64,000 bases of DNA, taken from the NCBI GenBank assembly GCA_945860375.1, contig CAMAQR010000004.1, positions 62,001 to 126,000 on the forward strand, given 5' to 3'. Shown piece by piece: positions 36,631 to 46,321 of the stretch. A model generated the notes under the pieces. It did not search any database. It was given only the letters and a program-made list of their open reading frames with translations, and had not been told where the DNA came from. Every line of letters starts with the position of its first letter. Position 1 is the first letter of the stretch. The position numbers and the translations under genes are program-made. This DNA comes from Pseudorhodobacter antarcticus (GTDB lineage Bacteria > Pseudomonadota > Alphaproteobacteria > Rhodobacterales > Rhodobacteraceae).

Positions 36631-37272
36631 TCAGAACGGCACTGCGTGGCCGGTGTGGTCTTCAAAACACCCTGTGGTCGCCAGCGACAGGGCCGCGAAC
36701 CGCGCGGCAAGTCCGTTGGCCGATTGCGCCACGGTGATGTCGGCATCGACACCACCCATATCGGTTTGCACCCAACCGGGATGATAAATGCCCACCGCCA
36801 CCCCATCCGCGCTCAGATCGACCGCCAGATTGCGCCCAAGGTTCAACACGGCGGCCTTGGAGGCGCGGTAGATGTAGCTTCCCCCCGGCGCTCGGGCGTC
36901 CGATCCCATGCTGGACGAGATGATGGCAATCTTGCCATGCACGGCGCGCAACTGCGGCAGCAGGGCCTGAATGCAGAGGAAAACGCCGGTCACATTGGTG
37001 GCAAAGCCTGCGGCCCAGTCTGCGGGGGCATAGCCGGTGTCCAGCGCGTCACCGGATGCAGGCAAAATCCCCGCGTTGCAGATGAGCAGATGCAGCGGTC
37101 CTTTGACCGCGCGCGCCAGCCCCGCGACAGACTGCGGGTCGGTCACATCCAACGCCAGCATGCCTGCGGTGCCATCGCGGGCGGTGCCCAGAACTGCGTC
37201 GCCTTTGGCGGAATAAAGATCGAACAAAGCCCGGCCAATGCCGCGGTTGGCCCCGGTGATCAGCACGGTCAT
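36631..37272 (-). CDS. Short-chain dehydrogenase/reductase
   Basis: 213 residues. The NAD(P)-binding TGANRGIGRAL motif is at the N-terminus, with CNAGIL and the catalytic YIYRASKAAVLNL (Y-x3-K) following an SSSMGSDARAPG active-site Ser region. It is a little shorter than the classical 250 residues and ends soon after the substrate loop. The substrate is unknown. The start follows directly on the DUF1178 stop, so the two are probably co-translated. Confidence 0.9.
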   Translation of the reverse strand: MTVLITGANRGIGRALFDLYSAKGDAVLGTARDGTAGMLALDVTDPQSVAGLARAVKGPLHLLICNAGILPASGDALDTGYAPADWAAGFATNVTGVFLCIQALLPQLRAVHGKIAIISSSMGSDARAPGGSYIYRASKAAVLNLGRNLAVDLSADGVAVGIYHPGWVQTDMGGVDADITVAQSANGLAARFAALSLATTGCFEDHTGHAVPF

Positions 37273-37707
37273 TCAGTTGGTCTTTCGGGTGGGCATGAAC
37301 GGCAGCGGGGCCACGGGCACACCATCGTTCAGCAAGGCGCGTGCCTCTTCGGGTTTCGCCTCGCCGTAAATCGACCGCTCATCAATGCTGCCTTCATGCA
37401 TGCGCCGGGCTTCGGTGACAAAGTTCAGGCCAACATATTCCGAGTTTGCCTCGACCTGACGGCGCATTTCGGCAAAGGCGGCTTCAACATCATTGGCGGG
37501 TTCTGTCAAAGTGGTCTTTTTCGCGCCCTGACCGGCAGTGCGACCCGGACGAACGGCGGGGGCCATCAGGGTTTTGCTGACGTCACTGTCACCGCAGATT
37601 GGGCAGGCCAGATGGCCCGCAAGCTGCAAGCTGGCAAAAGCTTCGGCTGATTGAAACCAGCTGTCGAAATCGTGGAATTTGGGGCAGCGCAGGGAATAGC
37701 GGATCAT
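37273..37707 (-). CDS. DUF1178 family protein
   Basis: 144 residues beginning MIRYSLRCPKFHDFDSWFQS, with CPICGDSDVSKTLMAPAV, so a C-x2-C pair plus an N-terminal Cys may form a small zinc ribbon. The set matches DUF1178 of alphaproteobacteria and betaproteobacteria, whose function is unknown. The middle is basic, and the C-terminal half (AEMRRQVEANSEYVGLNF, then EARRMHEG) is well conserved in the family. It is directly adjacent to the SDR gene. Confidence 0.9.
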   Translation of the reverse strand: MIRYSLRCPKFHDFDSWFQSAEAFASLQLAGHLACPICGDSDVSKTLMAPAVRPGRTAGQGAKKTTLTEPANDVEAAFAEMRRQVEANSEYVGLNFVTEARRMHEGSIDERSIYGEAKPEEARALLNDGVPVAPLPFMPTRKTN

Positions 37708-37758
37708 CAGAGGACCCTTGTTCTGGACAGTTCACACCTAGTCACGCTGCGCCTTAAA

Positions 37759-38241
37759 TCAAGCCGTTACAAGCGCGGTCACAGGCCCCACGCCGTCGGA
37801 CAGGCTTGCCAACAGATGACGCAGTTCTGGTTCAATGACCTTGCGCGCGGCCTTTTCAGCAGAAAACCACTTGCGGCGGCGCTGCCCGCGTTCCGGGAAC
37901 TTGTCTTTCATCTTGGCCACGCGCAGCGCAAACACCTCAACCCGGCAGGACACGGATGGCTTTGGGCACATCACTTTGTCATAGTGGAAAAGCCCAATGC
38001 CAGCCTCGGCCGCGGCGCCTTCTACCCCGGCCTCTTCCCAGGCTTCACGCGTCGCAGTTTGCGCCGGGGTCAACCCGTCCATCGGCCAGCCCTTGGGGAT
38101 CACCCAGCGTCCGGTGTCGCGCGAGGTGATCAGCAACACCTCAACCTTGCTGCGGTGCAGGCGCCAGCAGACGGCGCCGTATTGAACGGAGCAATCGGCA
38201 GGGATGGGTTTGGCCGGGGCCAAAGGAAGGCTTTGTTTCAT
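37759..38241 (-). CDS. Nudix hydrolase
   Basis: 160 residues. The Nudix box is GWPMDGLTPAQTATREAWEE, continuing AGV. The REAWEE part with the metal-binding glutamates is intact, while the first Glu of the consensus is Leu. WVIPKGWPMDG suggests the group that acts on phosphoinositol or diadenosine polyphosphate-like substrates, but the substrate is open. It runs divergently from the deacetylase gene with a gap of 187 bp that holds no other gene I can support. Confidence 0.9.
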   Translation of the reverse strand: MKQSLPLAPAKPIPADCSVQYGAVCWRLHRSKVEVLLITSRDTGRWVIPKGWPMDGLTPAQTATREAWEEAGVEGAAAEAGIGLFHYDKVMCPKPSVSCRVEVFALRVAKMKDKFPERGQRRRKWFSAEKAARKVIEPELRHLLASLSDGVGPVTALVTA

Positions 38242-38428
38242 ATTGGGGGCCTGTCGGGCATTGTTTTTGCAGCGGGTGTTTTTGGCAGGGCCAATCTGGG
38301 CCCATGCGGTTGTTTTTTCATCTGTCGCACACCCAAAGGGATTTGCCCAGATGCCGCAAGATCACGATTGCAGGTGTTGCCCGATCCAGGCGGCGCGCTA
38401 CTGTCTGGTTGCGGGAATGGGGACAAAT

Positions 38429-39535
38429 ATGACACAAATTGGCCCGCTTCTGATCGGATCAGAGGTTTATCGCGGCTCCAGCTATGGCGGACAACATCCG
38501 CTGCGGGTGCCGCGCGTGTCAACGGTGCTGGACCTGTGCGGCGCCATGGGCTGGTTGCACCAAACGCAGTACCGCACCAGCCCGCGCGCCAAGGCAAAGG
38601 CGCTGACCGCCTGGCACACGCCCGATTACATCGCGGCGTTGCAGGCCGCCGAGGCGCAGGGCACGGTCAGCGACGCCGTGCGGGCGCGCCATCATCTGGG
38701 CACAGTGTCAAACCCGGTCTTCGCCGACATGTTCCGCCGCCCTGCCACCGGAGCCGGGGGGGTGCTGCTGGCTGCCGAGTTGCTGGCCTCGGCCCGTTCG
38801 GGTGCCGTGCATGTGCCGGGCGGTGGCACCCATCATGGCTTGCCGGACCGGGCGAACGGGTTTTGCTATCTGAACGATCCGGTCTTGGGCATTCTGGCCC
38901 TGCGTCGCGCCGGGCTGCGGGTGGCCTATGTCGACATTGATGCCCATCACGCCGACGGGGTCGAACATGCGTTTTCCGGCGATCCCGACGTGCTGTTGAT
39001 CTCGGTGCATGAAGAGGGGCGCTGGCCCTTTACCGGGGCTTTGGGCGTTGTGGGCAATTGCGTCAACCTGCCGGTGCCGCGTGGCTACAACGACACCGAG
39101 GCGCGGGCGGTGCTGCAGGGGTTGATCCTGCCGCGCGTGGCCGCGCACCGTGCCGATGTGGTGGTGTTGCAGGCGGGGGCGGACAGTTTGACCGAAGACC
39201 CGCTGTCGCGGCTGTGCCTGTCCAACAACGCCTATCGCGCGGTCTTGGCGGGGTTGCGCGCGTTGGCCCCGCGGGTGCTGCTGTTGGGCGGCGGCGGCTA
39301 TAATCCGTGGACGGTGGGGCGGTGCTGGGCGGTTTTATGGGCGGATCTGGCGGGTTACGCGGTGCCTGCGGTGCTGCCTGAAGCCGCAACGGCCGTTCTG
39401 CGCGGTTTGCATTGGGGTGGCGGTGGTCGCGCGGCCCCGGATGCCGCTTTGCTGACCACTTTGGCCGACGTGCCGCGCGAAGGCCCGCTGCGGTCAGAGA
39501 TCACCGCGCGCCTTGCAGCCTTGGCCAAGGGATAG
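38429..39535 (+). CDS. Histone deacetylase-like (AcuC/HDAC family) amidohydrolase
   Basis: Zinc-dependent deacetylase of the arginase/HDAC fold, 368 residues. Characteristic segments are PGGGTHHGLPDRANGFCYLND, here with the charge-relay His pair, VDIDAHHADGVEHAF with the zinc-binding Asp and His, and LQAGADSLTEDPLS with the third ligand, followed by GGGGYN. Bacterial members deacetylate polyamines, acetoin-pathway enzymes or small molecules. I chose the ATG at 38429 for its GGGGAC ribosome site. ATG 38417 is an alternative. Confidence 0.93.
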   Translation: MTQIGPLLIGSEVYRGSSYGGQHPLRVPRVSTVLDLCGAMGWLHQTQYRTSPRAKAKALTAWHTPDYIAALQAAEAQGTVSDAVRARHHLGTVSNPVFADMFRRPATGAGGVLLAAELLASARSGAVHVPGGGTHHGLPDRANGFCYLNDPVLGILALRRAGLRVAYVDIDAHHADGVEHAFSGDPDVLLISVHEEGRWPFTGALGVVGNCVNLPVPRGYNDTEARAVLQGLILPRVAAHRADVVVLQAGADSLTEDPLSRLCLSNNAYRAVLAGLRALAPRVLLLGGGGYNPWTVGRCWAVLWADLAGYAVPAVLPEAATAVLRGLHWGGGGRAAPDAALLTTLADVPREGPLRSEITARLAALAKG

Positions 39536-39585
39536 CATCGGGCCTGCCTCTTTCCGATGATTGCAACTGGCGGCCAACCTTGTGT

Positions 39586-40797
39586 TTATCGCGGAACAGC
39601 CGCCACAATCGCCGCCACCAAAGCCGCCGGATCGCCCTGCGGCCGCAAGACATTCGTTGCCATTTCCGCCATCTGCGCCTGTCGTGCCGCATCCATGCCC
39701 GCCAGCGCCTGCGCCAGTGTTGCCTTCGTCACCGCCAAGGCCCCCCCCGCCGCATCCAGAGCCGCAAAGGGGGCTGCGAAATTCGCCACTGACGGGCCGT
39801 GCAAAATCGTCGCGCTGTGCCGCGCAGGCTCCCAAGGCGTATGCCCCCCCTTGTCGGCAAAGGTGCCGCCAATGATGCAGACGCCAGCCATCGCGTACCA
39901 ATGATCCATCTCGCCCATCGTATCGGCCAGATGCACCGGCGTTGCCGCATCGGGCACCGCGCCCTTGGATCGCTGCGCAAAGGCCAGCCCGCGCGCGGCA
40001 ATCAGCGCCGCAATCTCGGCCGCCCGGCGCGGATGGCGGGGCGCAAGGATCAGATGATCGAACTGCCCGCGCGTGGCAGCAAAGGCGTCGAGTATCAGCG
40101 CCTCTTCGCCCTCATGGGTCGAGGCTGCCAGCAAGACCCGCGCCCGCGGGGCAGGGGTGGCAAAGGGCAGCGACAGCGCATCGCCCGCGCCGAAAGCCTT
40201 CAACGCCAGCACCGGACCCGCCGCCGCCAAGGGCAGCCCCAAACCACGCAGGCGGGCCAAGGAGGCCTGATCCTGCGCCGATAGCCACGTCACCCGCGCC
40301 AGCGTTTGCGCCATGATCCGCCGCACCTTGCCCCAGCGCGCGGCGGAACGGGCCGACAGCCGCGCGCCGATCACCAGCACCGGAATGCCCTTCGCATGGG
40401 CCGCCGCGATGCGCTGCGGCCACAGCTCATTCTCGATGATCACCAAAGTGCGCGGTTGCCAGCGGCGCAAGACGCGGTCGACCGCCCCGCCTGTGTCCAG
40501 TGGCGCAAGTGCCACCACCACACCCGGCAGGCCCCAGCCCGCGACCATCGCCCGCGCCGAGCCCGTGTTCACCGTGACCAGCACCTGCAAACCGGGCCGC
40601 GCCGCCAATATGTCGCGCAGCACCCAAGCCGCCGAGGCCAACTCGCCATTGGACGCGCCGTGCAGCCAGATCGCAGGGCCCAAAACCGGAGGCGCCCCCA
40701 ACCCCAGCCGCTCTGACAGCGGCCCCTTGCGCTGCAAGGCCAGCGTCAGCAGCACAAAAGGCAGGGCCAAAGCCATCAATATCCGGTAAATCAGCAT
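39586..40797 (-). CDS. waaA: 3-deoxy-D-manno-octulosonic acid (Kdo) transferase
   Basis: Adds Kdo to the lipid A precursor at the inner membrane. 403 residues with an N-terminal hydrophobic anchor (LIYRILMALALPFVLLTLAL), WLHGASNGEL for the acceptor site, ENELWPQ, and the C-terminal sugar-nucleotide region VCIIGGTFADKGGHTPWEP. The ATG at 40797 has GGGAGGGGGG upstream, and a longer reading frame to 41097 is not protein-like. It lies 53 nt after an amidase gene on the same strand. Confidence 0.93.
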   Translation of the reverse strand: MLIYRILMALALPFVLLTLALQRKGPLSERLGLGAPPVLGPAIWLHGASNGELASAAWVLRDILAARPGLQVLVTVNTGSARAMVAGWGLPGVVVALAPLDTGGAVDRVLRRWQPRTLVIIENELWPQRIAAAHAKGIPVLVIGARLSARSAARWGKVRRIMAQTLARVTWLSAQDQASLARLRGLGLPLAAAGPVLALKAFGAGDALSLPFATPAPRARVLLAASTHEGEEALILDAFAATRGQFDHLILAPRHPRRAAEIAALIAARGLAFAQRSKGAVPDAATPVHLADTMGEMDHWYAMAGVCIIGGTFADKGGHTPWEPARHSATILHGPSVANFAAPFAALDAAGGALAVTKATLAQALAGMDAARQAQMAEMATNVLRPQGDPAALVAAIVAAVPR

Positions 40798-40850
40798 CGC
40801 GCCCCCCCCTCCCATGTGATTAGGCGGCCCCAACCTGCACCGCAAGCGGG

Positions 40851-42260
40851 CTATAGGGCGGGGGGGCGCCGACCCGGCCAGTCCGTGGCCAGATGATAGG
40901 CCTGCCCCATGGCCAGAACGGTCGCATCCGCACCCACCGCTCCGGCGATCTGCATCCCCATCGGCAAGCCTTGCGGCCCAAACCCCACCGGAACCGACAG
41001 CGCCGGCAGGCCGATCAGGCTGACCGGGATCACAACCTCCATCCAGCGGTGATAGGTGTCCATCGCCACGCCGTTGATGCTGGCAGGCCAGCGCCATTCC
41101 ACCGGAAACGGCCAGACCTGCGCCGAGGGCAACACCACCGCATCATACCGGGTGAACAGTCGCGCCATATGGGCGTAATAGCGGCTGCGGATGGTGCTGG
41201 CCTCATAGACCATCTGCGCCGTCAGACCCTGACCCTGCTCGATCTCCCAGATGGTTTCCGGCTTGATCTGCGCCCGTTTCACCGGATCATCATAGAGCGC
41301 CTTCATGCCGCCCGCGTTCAGCATGGCGCGCAGTGTGGTCCAGGCCCGCCACAACTGCGCGGCGGGGAAGGGCGGCGCAATGGCCTCCACATGCGCGCCC
41401 AACGCTTCGAACACGGCCAACCCGGCCTCGCAAAGCGGCAAAATCCCCGGCTCAATCGGATAGGCCCCGCCCCAATCGCCTGCCCAAGCGATGCGCCTGC
41501 CCTTCAGGTCGATGTCAAGCGGGCTGCCGAAATCCGCCCCCGCACGCCCGAATGGCACCTCGGGGTTCACCCCTGCCTGCACCGTCAGCAACCGCGCCAC
41601 ATCTTCAACCGTGCGCCCCATCGGGCCTTCGGTGGACAGTGTCGCCAGAAAACGGTCGCCCTCGGCATCGGCGGGCACCAGACCCCAGGTCGGGCGAAAG
41701 CCGTAAACATTGCAAAACGCCGCCGGATTGCGCAAAGACCCCATCATATCGGACCCGTCCGCCACCGGCAGCATCCCGGTGGCCAAACCCGCCGCTGCGC
41801 CGCCTGACGACCCGCCCGCCGTCAGCGCCAGATCATAGGGATTGCGCGTCACGCCATGCACCGGGTTGAAGGAATGGCTGCCATGCCCCCATTCCGGCGT
41901 GTTGGTCTTGCCGATAAAGATCGCGCCCGCCCGGCGCATCCGGGCCGCCAGAAGATCATCCTTGTCGGGAATGAAATCGGCAAACAAAGGCGAGCCCCAG
42001 GTCGTCCGCAACCCTTTTGTTGCGCATAAATCCTTCACCGCCATCGGCAGCCCATGCAGCCAGCCCACAGGCTCTGCATCATCCGCCGCCCGGGCCTCAG
42101 CCATCAGCGACTCGCGGTCACGCAACGACACCACCGCATTCACCGCCCCGTTCCTCGCCGCAACACGGTCCAGATGCGCCGCCATCACCTCCGAAGGCGC
42201 CACCTTGCGCGCCGCAATACGCCGCGACAGATCAGAGGCCGACAGTTCCGTCAAACCCAT
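40851..42260 (-). CDS. Amidase (amidase-signature family), copy A
   Basis: 469 residues. The Ser-cisSer-Lys triad is readable: Lys in MAVKDLCAT, cis-Ser and nucleophile in [14 protein letters not shown]. It hydrolyses a carboxamide of unknown identity. The ATG at 42260 is preceded by AAGGG. It lies downstream of the PotF-like binding-protein gene and mirrors a second amidase on the other side of the transporter genes. It could also be a GatA-like protein, but no gatB or gatC is present and the transporter context favours catabolism. Confidence 0.92.
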   Translation of the reverse strand: MGLTELSASDLSRRIAARKVAPSEVMAAHLDRVAARNGAVNAVVSLRDRESLMAEARAADDAEPVGWLHGLPMAVKDLCATKGLRTTWGSPLFADFIPDKDDLLAARMRRAGAIFIGKTNTPEWGHGSHSFNPVHGVTRNPYDLALTAGGSSGGAAAGLATGMLPVADGSDMMGSLRNPAAFCNVYGFRPTWGLVPADAEGDRFLATLSTEGPMGRTVEDVARLLTVQAGVNPEVPFGRAGADFGSPLDIDLKGRRIAWAGDWGGAYPIEPGILPLCEAGLAVFEALGAHVEAIAPPFPAAQLWRAWTTLRAMLNAGGMKALYDDPVKRAQIKPETIWEIEQGQGLTAQMVYEASTIRSRYYAHMARLFTRYDAVVLPSAQVWPFPVEWRWPASINGVAMDTYHRWMEVVIPVSLIGLPALSVPVGFGPQGLPMGMQIAGAVGADATVLAMGQAYHLATDWPGRRPPAL

Positions 42261-42270
42261 CGCAAGCCCT

Positions 42271-42291
42271 TTCACATTGGCCCAAATATCC
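42271..42291 (-). repeat. Intergenic GGATATTT..GCCAA element, copy 4
   Basis: On the minus strand GGATATTTGGGCCAATGTGAA, similar to the copies at 16775, 27395 and 33614. It is followed at 42300-42350 by G/C-rich inverted sequence typical of the same composite element. Confidence 0.5.
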
Positions 42292-42367
42292 GCGGGGGCA
42301 GAATTTGCCCTGCGCAAATGCGACAGGGGGCGGCAGCCCCCCGCCGCGCGTCAGCGCTTATGGAAAT

Positions 42368-42394
42368 GGCGCGGGGGCTTTTCGCCCCCGCGCC
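42368..42394 (-). terminator. Terminator after the PotF-like gene
   Basis: Perfect stem GGCGCGGGGGC/GCCCCCGCGCC with a 5-nt loop, 10 nt after the binding-protein stop on the minus strand and followed by ATTTCC. It should end or weaken the transporter transcript before the amidase gene. Confidence 0.75.
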
Positions 42395-42403
42395 GCCGCT
42401 GGA

Positions 42404-43429
42404 TCACTTCTGCAATTCGGTCCAGATCGCGGTCATGTATTCCCGCGATTTTTCGCTGCAGGTCGGCAAGAAGACACCGTTGGCCTTGTGCTCTTCGGGG
42501 ATGATCACTTCGGGAGCAGTCGCCATCGCGGGGTCCATGAAGGGTTCGGACCCGGTGATCCCGTTGGCGTATTTGGCAAAGTTCGAGATCAGCGCCGCAT
42601 TCTCGGGCTTCAGGATGAACTCCATGAAGGCATAGGCTTCTTCGACGTTCTGCGCGTCCTTCAGCAGCATGACAGAGTCCATCCAAAGGGTGTAGCCTTC
42701 CTTGGGATAGCCGTAAGCCACGGTCGGCACCGCCCCGCGGATGCGCATGGTCGAGCCGTTCCAGTTCACGCTCGCCGCCCAGTCCTTGTTCGACATCTTT
42801 TCTGTCGCGCCGTAATCCATGGCGATCCAGTTCGGCTTGGCCGCCATCAGCCCGTCGCGGACCTTTTTCAGCACCTCAAGGTCTTCGCTGCAAGGCTCCC
42901 CGCCGTAGTACATCGTCGCCAGGGTGACGATATCCATCATCTCGGGCACGATGTTGATCTTGCCCTTCAACTCGTCCGGAACCTCCAGCCAGACGGCGCT
43001 GGTGTTGATGTCACCGGCGTAGACCGCAGTATCGACTGCAATCCCCACGGTCCCCCACTGCCACGGGATCGAGGTGGTGCGGCCTGCGTCCCAAGCCACA
43101 TCCTTCCATTCCGGCGCAATGTTGCCATGGCTTGGCAGCTTGGTCAGGTCCAAGGGCACCGTCAGACCCTTTTCGTTGAAGATGCTTACATAGTTGGCCG
43201 ATGGCACGACAAGGTCAAAGCCGGCACCGCCCGCCTCGATCTTGGCCAGGGCCACGTCATTGCTGTCATAGTCGGTGACCGTGACTTTGATGCCGGTCTC
43301 GGCCTCGAACTTCGTCAGCAGCTCTGGGTTGGTGTAGTTGCCCCAGTTGTAAAGTTGCAAAACCCCTTCGGCCGAGGCCAGGCCAGTGGTGGCCATCAGA
43401 AGGGCGGTTGCCGTCATCAATCTATTCAT
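42404..43429 (-). CDS. PotF/PotD-like periplasmic binding protein
   Basis: Binding protein of the polyamine/opine/phosphonate ABC family, 341 residues. Signal peptide is MNRLMTATALLMATTGLASA. The mature start VLQLYNWGNYTNPELLTKFE and WQWGTVGIAVDT match PotF/PotD-like proteins. It is the last gene of the four-gene transporter, and amidase genes lie on both sides of the set, so the ligand may be an amide or amine. True polyamine specificity cannot be shown from sequence. Confidence 0.92.
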   Translation of the reverse strand: MNRLMTATALLMATTGLASAEGVLQLYNWGNYTNPELLTKFEAETGIKVTVTDYDSNDVALAKIEAGGAGFDLVVPSANYVSIFNEKGLTVPLDLTKLPSHGNIAPEWKDVAWDAGRTTSIPWQWGTVGIAVDTAVYAGDINTSAVWLEVPDELKGKINIVPEMMDIVTLATMYYGGEPCSEDLEVLKKVRDGLMAAKPNWIAMDYGATEKMSNKDWAASVNWNGSTMRIRGAVPTVAYGYPKEGYTLWMDSVMLLKDAQNVEEAYAFMEFILKPENAALISNFAKYANGITGSEPFMDPAMATAPEVIIPEEHKANGVFLPTCSEKSREYMTAIWTELQK

Positions 43430-43451
43430 CAGAAGTCTCCCGGTTGGTTGG

Positions 43452-44276
43452 TCAGGTTTTCTTGCGCGTCAAAAGGAAGAACGCGGTCAGCAGCAGCACC
43501 GTCAAACCCAGCAGCATGGTCGAGACGGCGTTGATTTCGGGCGTCAGCTGGCGCCGCATCTGGCCCAGCATATAGGTTGGCAGTGTATCCTGCCCGCCGG
43601 ATTTCACAAACTCGGTGATCACCACGTCATCAAGGCTGATGACAAAGGCGAGCATCGCCCCAGCGATCATGCCGGGGGCCAGCAAGGGCAAGGTAACCCG
43701 CCGAAAGGTTTGCCATGGTGTTGCGTAAAGATCGGCAGCGGCGGTTTCCAAGGTCAGGTCCATTCCCTCCAGCCGGGCACGGATCGGCAGGTAAGCGAAG
43801 GGGATGCAGAAGGCCGCATGAGCAAGGATCAGATAGCCAAGCCCGGTGGTCAGCGCGCCCATGCCGTTTGCCGTCAGCCAAACCTTGGCGAGGCCAAAGA
43901 CGATCATCAGGGCAACCGCCGTCACGATTTCGGGAACCATCAGGGGTTGGTTGATCATCACATAGATGAAGGTTTGCCCCTTGAACGCCCTGCGGCGCGT
44001 CGTGCCAAGTGCCGCCATGGTGGCCACTGTGGTCGAAATCACGGCGGCAAAGCTCGCGATGATCAACGACCGCAGGGTGGCGTCTTTGATCTGATCGTTG
44101 GCCCAGGCCTTGGTGTACCAATCCAGCGAGAACCCTCCCCAGACGGCAAGCGAGGTCGAGGCGTTGAAGGAATAGGCGACCAGCGTGAAGATCGGCAGAT
44201 AGAGCGCCACAAAGACGATGATCGCTATGGTGGCAAAGCCCGGCAGGCGGGCGACCTGAAATTCCCGCTCAGCCAT
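43452..44276 (-). CDS. PotI/PotC-like ABC transporter permease
   Basis: Inner-membrane permease, 274 residues with six hydrophobic segments and an EAA-type loop (ETAAADLYATPWQTFRRVTL). I chose the ATG at 44276 over one at 44306 because it lies within the previous stop region (8-nt overlap) and starts a normal N-terminus MAEREFQVARLPG. It pairs with the PotH-like permease. Confidence 0.92.
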   Translation of the reverse strand: MAEREFQVARLPGFATIAIIVFVALYLPIFTLVAYSFNASTSLAVWGGFSLDWYTKAWANDQIKDATLRSLIIASFAAVISTTVATMAALGTTRRRAFKGQTFIYVMINQPLMVPEIVTAVALMIVFGLAKVWLTANGMGALTTGLGYLILAHAAFCIPFAYLPIRARLEGMDLTLETAAADLYATPWQTFRRVTLPLLAPGMIAGAMLAFVISLDDVVITEFVKSGGQDTLPTYMLGQMRRQLTPEINAVSTMLLGLTVLLLTAFFLLTRKKT

Positions 44277-45177
44277 GTGACGACCCCCGGTTGGCGTAAC
44301 GCACATAGACCAGCAAGGCCACGGTGACGATCAGCAGAAGGACCATCGACAAGGCCGCCCCCAAGGGCCAGTTCTTGCCCGCAAGAAACTGCAGCTCGAT
44401 GAAATTGCCGATCATCATCTGCTTGCCGCCACCGAGGACGCGCGGCGTGACATACGCCCCAAGCGACGGGACAAAGACCAGGATCGACCCGGCGATGATC
44501 CCGGGCTTGACGATGGGGAGGATGATCCGGCGTAACACCTGCCAGCGGCTGGCATAAAGGTCATAAGCCGCCTCCAGAAGCTTCATGTCGAAGCGGTCGA
44601 TGGCGGCGAACAGCGGCAGCACCATCAGGGGCAGGTAGACATAGGTCATCCCGATGAAGATCGCGGTCGGGGTGTAAAGCACATCGATCGGGGTGTCGCT
44701 GATCCCAAGGCCCATCAGAACGGTGTTCATCAGCCCTTCTTTCCGCAGCACCTCATTGATCGCATAGGTGCGGATCAGAAGGTTGGTCCAGAACGGAATG
44801 GTGATCAGAAACAGCCACAGGGCCCGTTCCTTTGTCGGCCGCGTTGCGATGAACCAGGCGGTGGGAAAGCCCACGACAAAGGCGAAAAGCGTGGTCATCA
44901 GGGACAGTTTGACCGAACGCCAGAAGATCGTCAGATGCGCGTCTGCCAGAACCCATTCGTCGCTGAAGATGTCTTTCGACCACAGGATGCCGACCCAACC
45001 GTTGGTCGAAAACTCCCACACGACATTGCCATCCTTGCCCGGCGTCAGGAAGGAATAGACAACCACGATCAGCAATGGCCCGGCGGCGGCAATGGTCAGC
45101 ACAAACAGCGCCGGGGCCGACAAAAGCCAGCCATTGCGGGTGGAGGCTGTGGCGCGCGCTTGCTCGGCGGGGCTCAT
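44269..45177 (-). CDS. PotH/PotB-like ABC transporter permease
   Basis: Second permease, 302 residues, with a hydrophobic first segment APALFVLTIAAAGPLLIVVV and the EAA loop EAAYDLYASRWQVLRRIILP. It begins next to the ATPase stop (1 nt) and overlaps the next permease by 8 nt, so all four transporter genes form one operon. Confidence 0.92.
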   Translation of the reverse strand: MSPAEQARATASTRNGWLLSAPALFVLTIAAAGPLLIVVVYSFLTPGKDGNVVWEFSTNGWVGILWSKDIFSDEWVLADAHLTIFWRSVKLSLMTTLFAFVVGFPTAWFIATRPTKERALWLFLITIPFWTNLLIRTYAINEVLRKEGLMNTVLMGLGISDTPIDVLYTPTAIFIGMTYVYLPLMVLPLFAAIDRFDMKLLEAAYDLYASRWQVLRRIILPIVKPGIIAGSILVFVPSLGAYVTPRVLGGGKQMMIGNFIELQFLAGKNWPLGAALSMVLLLIVTVALLVYVRYANRGSSHG

Positions 45178-46251
45178 CTAGTCCTCCAGCACTTGCACAG
45201 AGCCGGGGGCAAAGCGCAGCGCCACCGCCGCGCCCATGGTCAGGCCGGCGTCGCCGGTGGCGGGGCTTTGAAGGCGGGCAACCACGGCAGTGCCGTCGGC
45301 AAGGGCCATGTGGCAATGGGTATCGGTGCCAAAATAGACCAAGTTCTGGATCGTGGCCGGGATGGCGATAGGGTCCGACAAGTCGACCAGCCGTACCTGT
45401 TCGGGGCGCACCGTCAGCGTCACCTTTTGCCCCTGCGCCAAGGCGGCATCGGGCAGATCAATCGCTTGCCCCCCCGCCAGCCGCACCGCCGACCCGTCGC
45501 GGACGCCCGGCAGAAGGTTTGTCTCGCCAATGAAACTGGCGACGAACCGGTTCACCGGGCGGGTGTAGATGTCGCGGGGACTGCCCACCTGTTGCAGCTT
45601 GCCCGCCGACATGACGCCGATCCGGTCGCTCATGGTCAGGGCTTCTTCCTGATCATGGGTGACAAAAACAAAGGTGATGCCGGTTTCGGTTTGCAGGCGC
45701 TTCAATTCTATCTGCATTTCCTTGCGCAGTTGCAGGTCCAGAGCCGAAAGCGGCTCGTCCAGCAGCAGCACTTTGGGCTTGGGGGCCAAAGCGCGGGCCA
45801 GTGCCACACGTTGTTGCTGGCCACCTGACAATTGCGATGTCTTGCGGTGCGCCATCGGCTCCAGTTTCACCAAGGCCAGCATCCGCGCCACGGTGTCTTG
45901 CACCTCACGTTTTGGGCGACCCTGCATTTCAAGCCCGAAACCGACGTTCTGCGCCACGGTCAGATGTGGAAACAGCGCGTAGCTTTGAAACACCGTGTTC
46001 ACCGGGCGCTTGTTGGGCGGCAAAGTGGTGATGTCCTGACCATCCAGCAAGATGGTGCCCGAGGTTGGCATTTCAAACCCCGCGATCAGGCGCAGCAGGG
46101 TGGTCTTGCCGCAACCGGACGGGCCCAGCAGGGTGAAAAACTCGCCCTTGCGGATATCAATCGACACATCGTCCAGGGCGCGCACGGCGGCATCCCCGAT
46201 GCCAAAGGCCTTGACCGCGTTGCGGGCCTGCACGGCGTTGGTTTGGGTCAA
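45178..46251 (-). CDS. PotG/PotA-like ABC transporter ATP-binding protein
   Basis: 357 residues. Walker [10 protein letters not shown], signature LSGGQQQR, Walker [13 protein letters not shown], followed by a C-terminal TOBE regulatory domain ([18 protein letters not shown]). No ATG fits the family N-terminus. I place the start at a TTG (46251), with AGGAG 9 nt before it, giving [21 protein letters not shown] 21 nt inside is an alternative. It lies 70 nt after the upstream amidase. Confidence 0.92.
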   Translation of the reverse strand: MTQTNAVQARNAVKAFGIGDAAVRALDDVSIDIRKGEFFTLLGPSGCGKTTLLRLIAGFEMPTSGTILLDGQDITTLPPNKRPVNTVFQSYALFPHLTVAQNVGFGLEMQGRPKREVQDTVARMLALVKLEPMAHRKTSQLSGGQQQRVALARALAPKPKVLLLDEPLSALDLQLRKEMQIELKRLQTETGITFVFVTHDQEEALTMSDRIGVMSAGKLQQVGSPRDIYTRPVNRFVASFIGETNLLPGVRDGSAVRLAGGQAIDLPDAALAQGQKVTLTVRPEQVRLVDLSDPIAIPATIQNLVYFGTDTHCHMALADGTAVVARLQSPATGDAGLTMGAAVALRFAPGSVQVLED

Positions 46252-46321
46252 GGCGACTCGCTCCTGATTGTTTTGATCATATTGAGTGGGGGTTCGTCTC
46301 GCATGCAACAGAAACCTTCCA

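Noticed and set aside
46270..46290. TTTTGATCATATTGAG, considered as an FNR site upstream of the PotG-like gene
   Set aside because: It fits only the left half of TTGAT-N4-ATCAA, so it does not meet the pattern.
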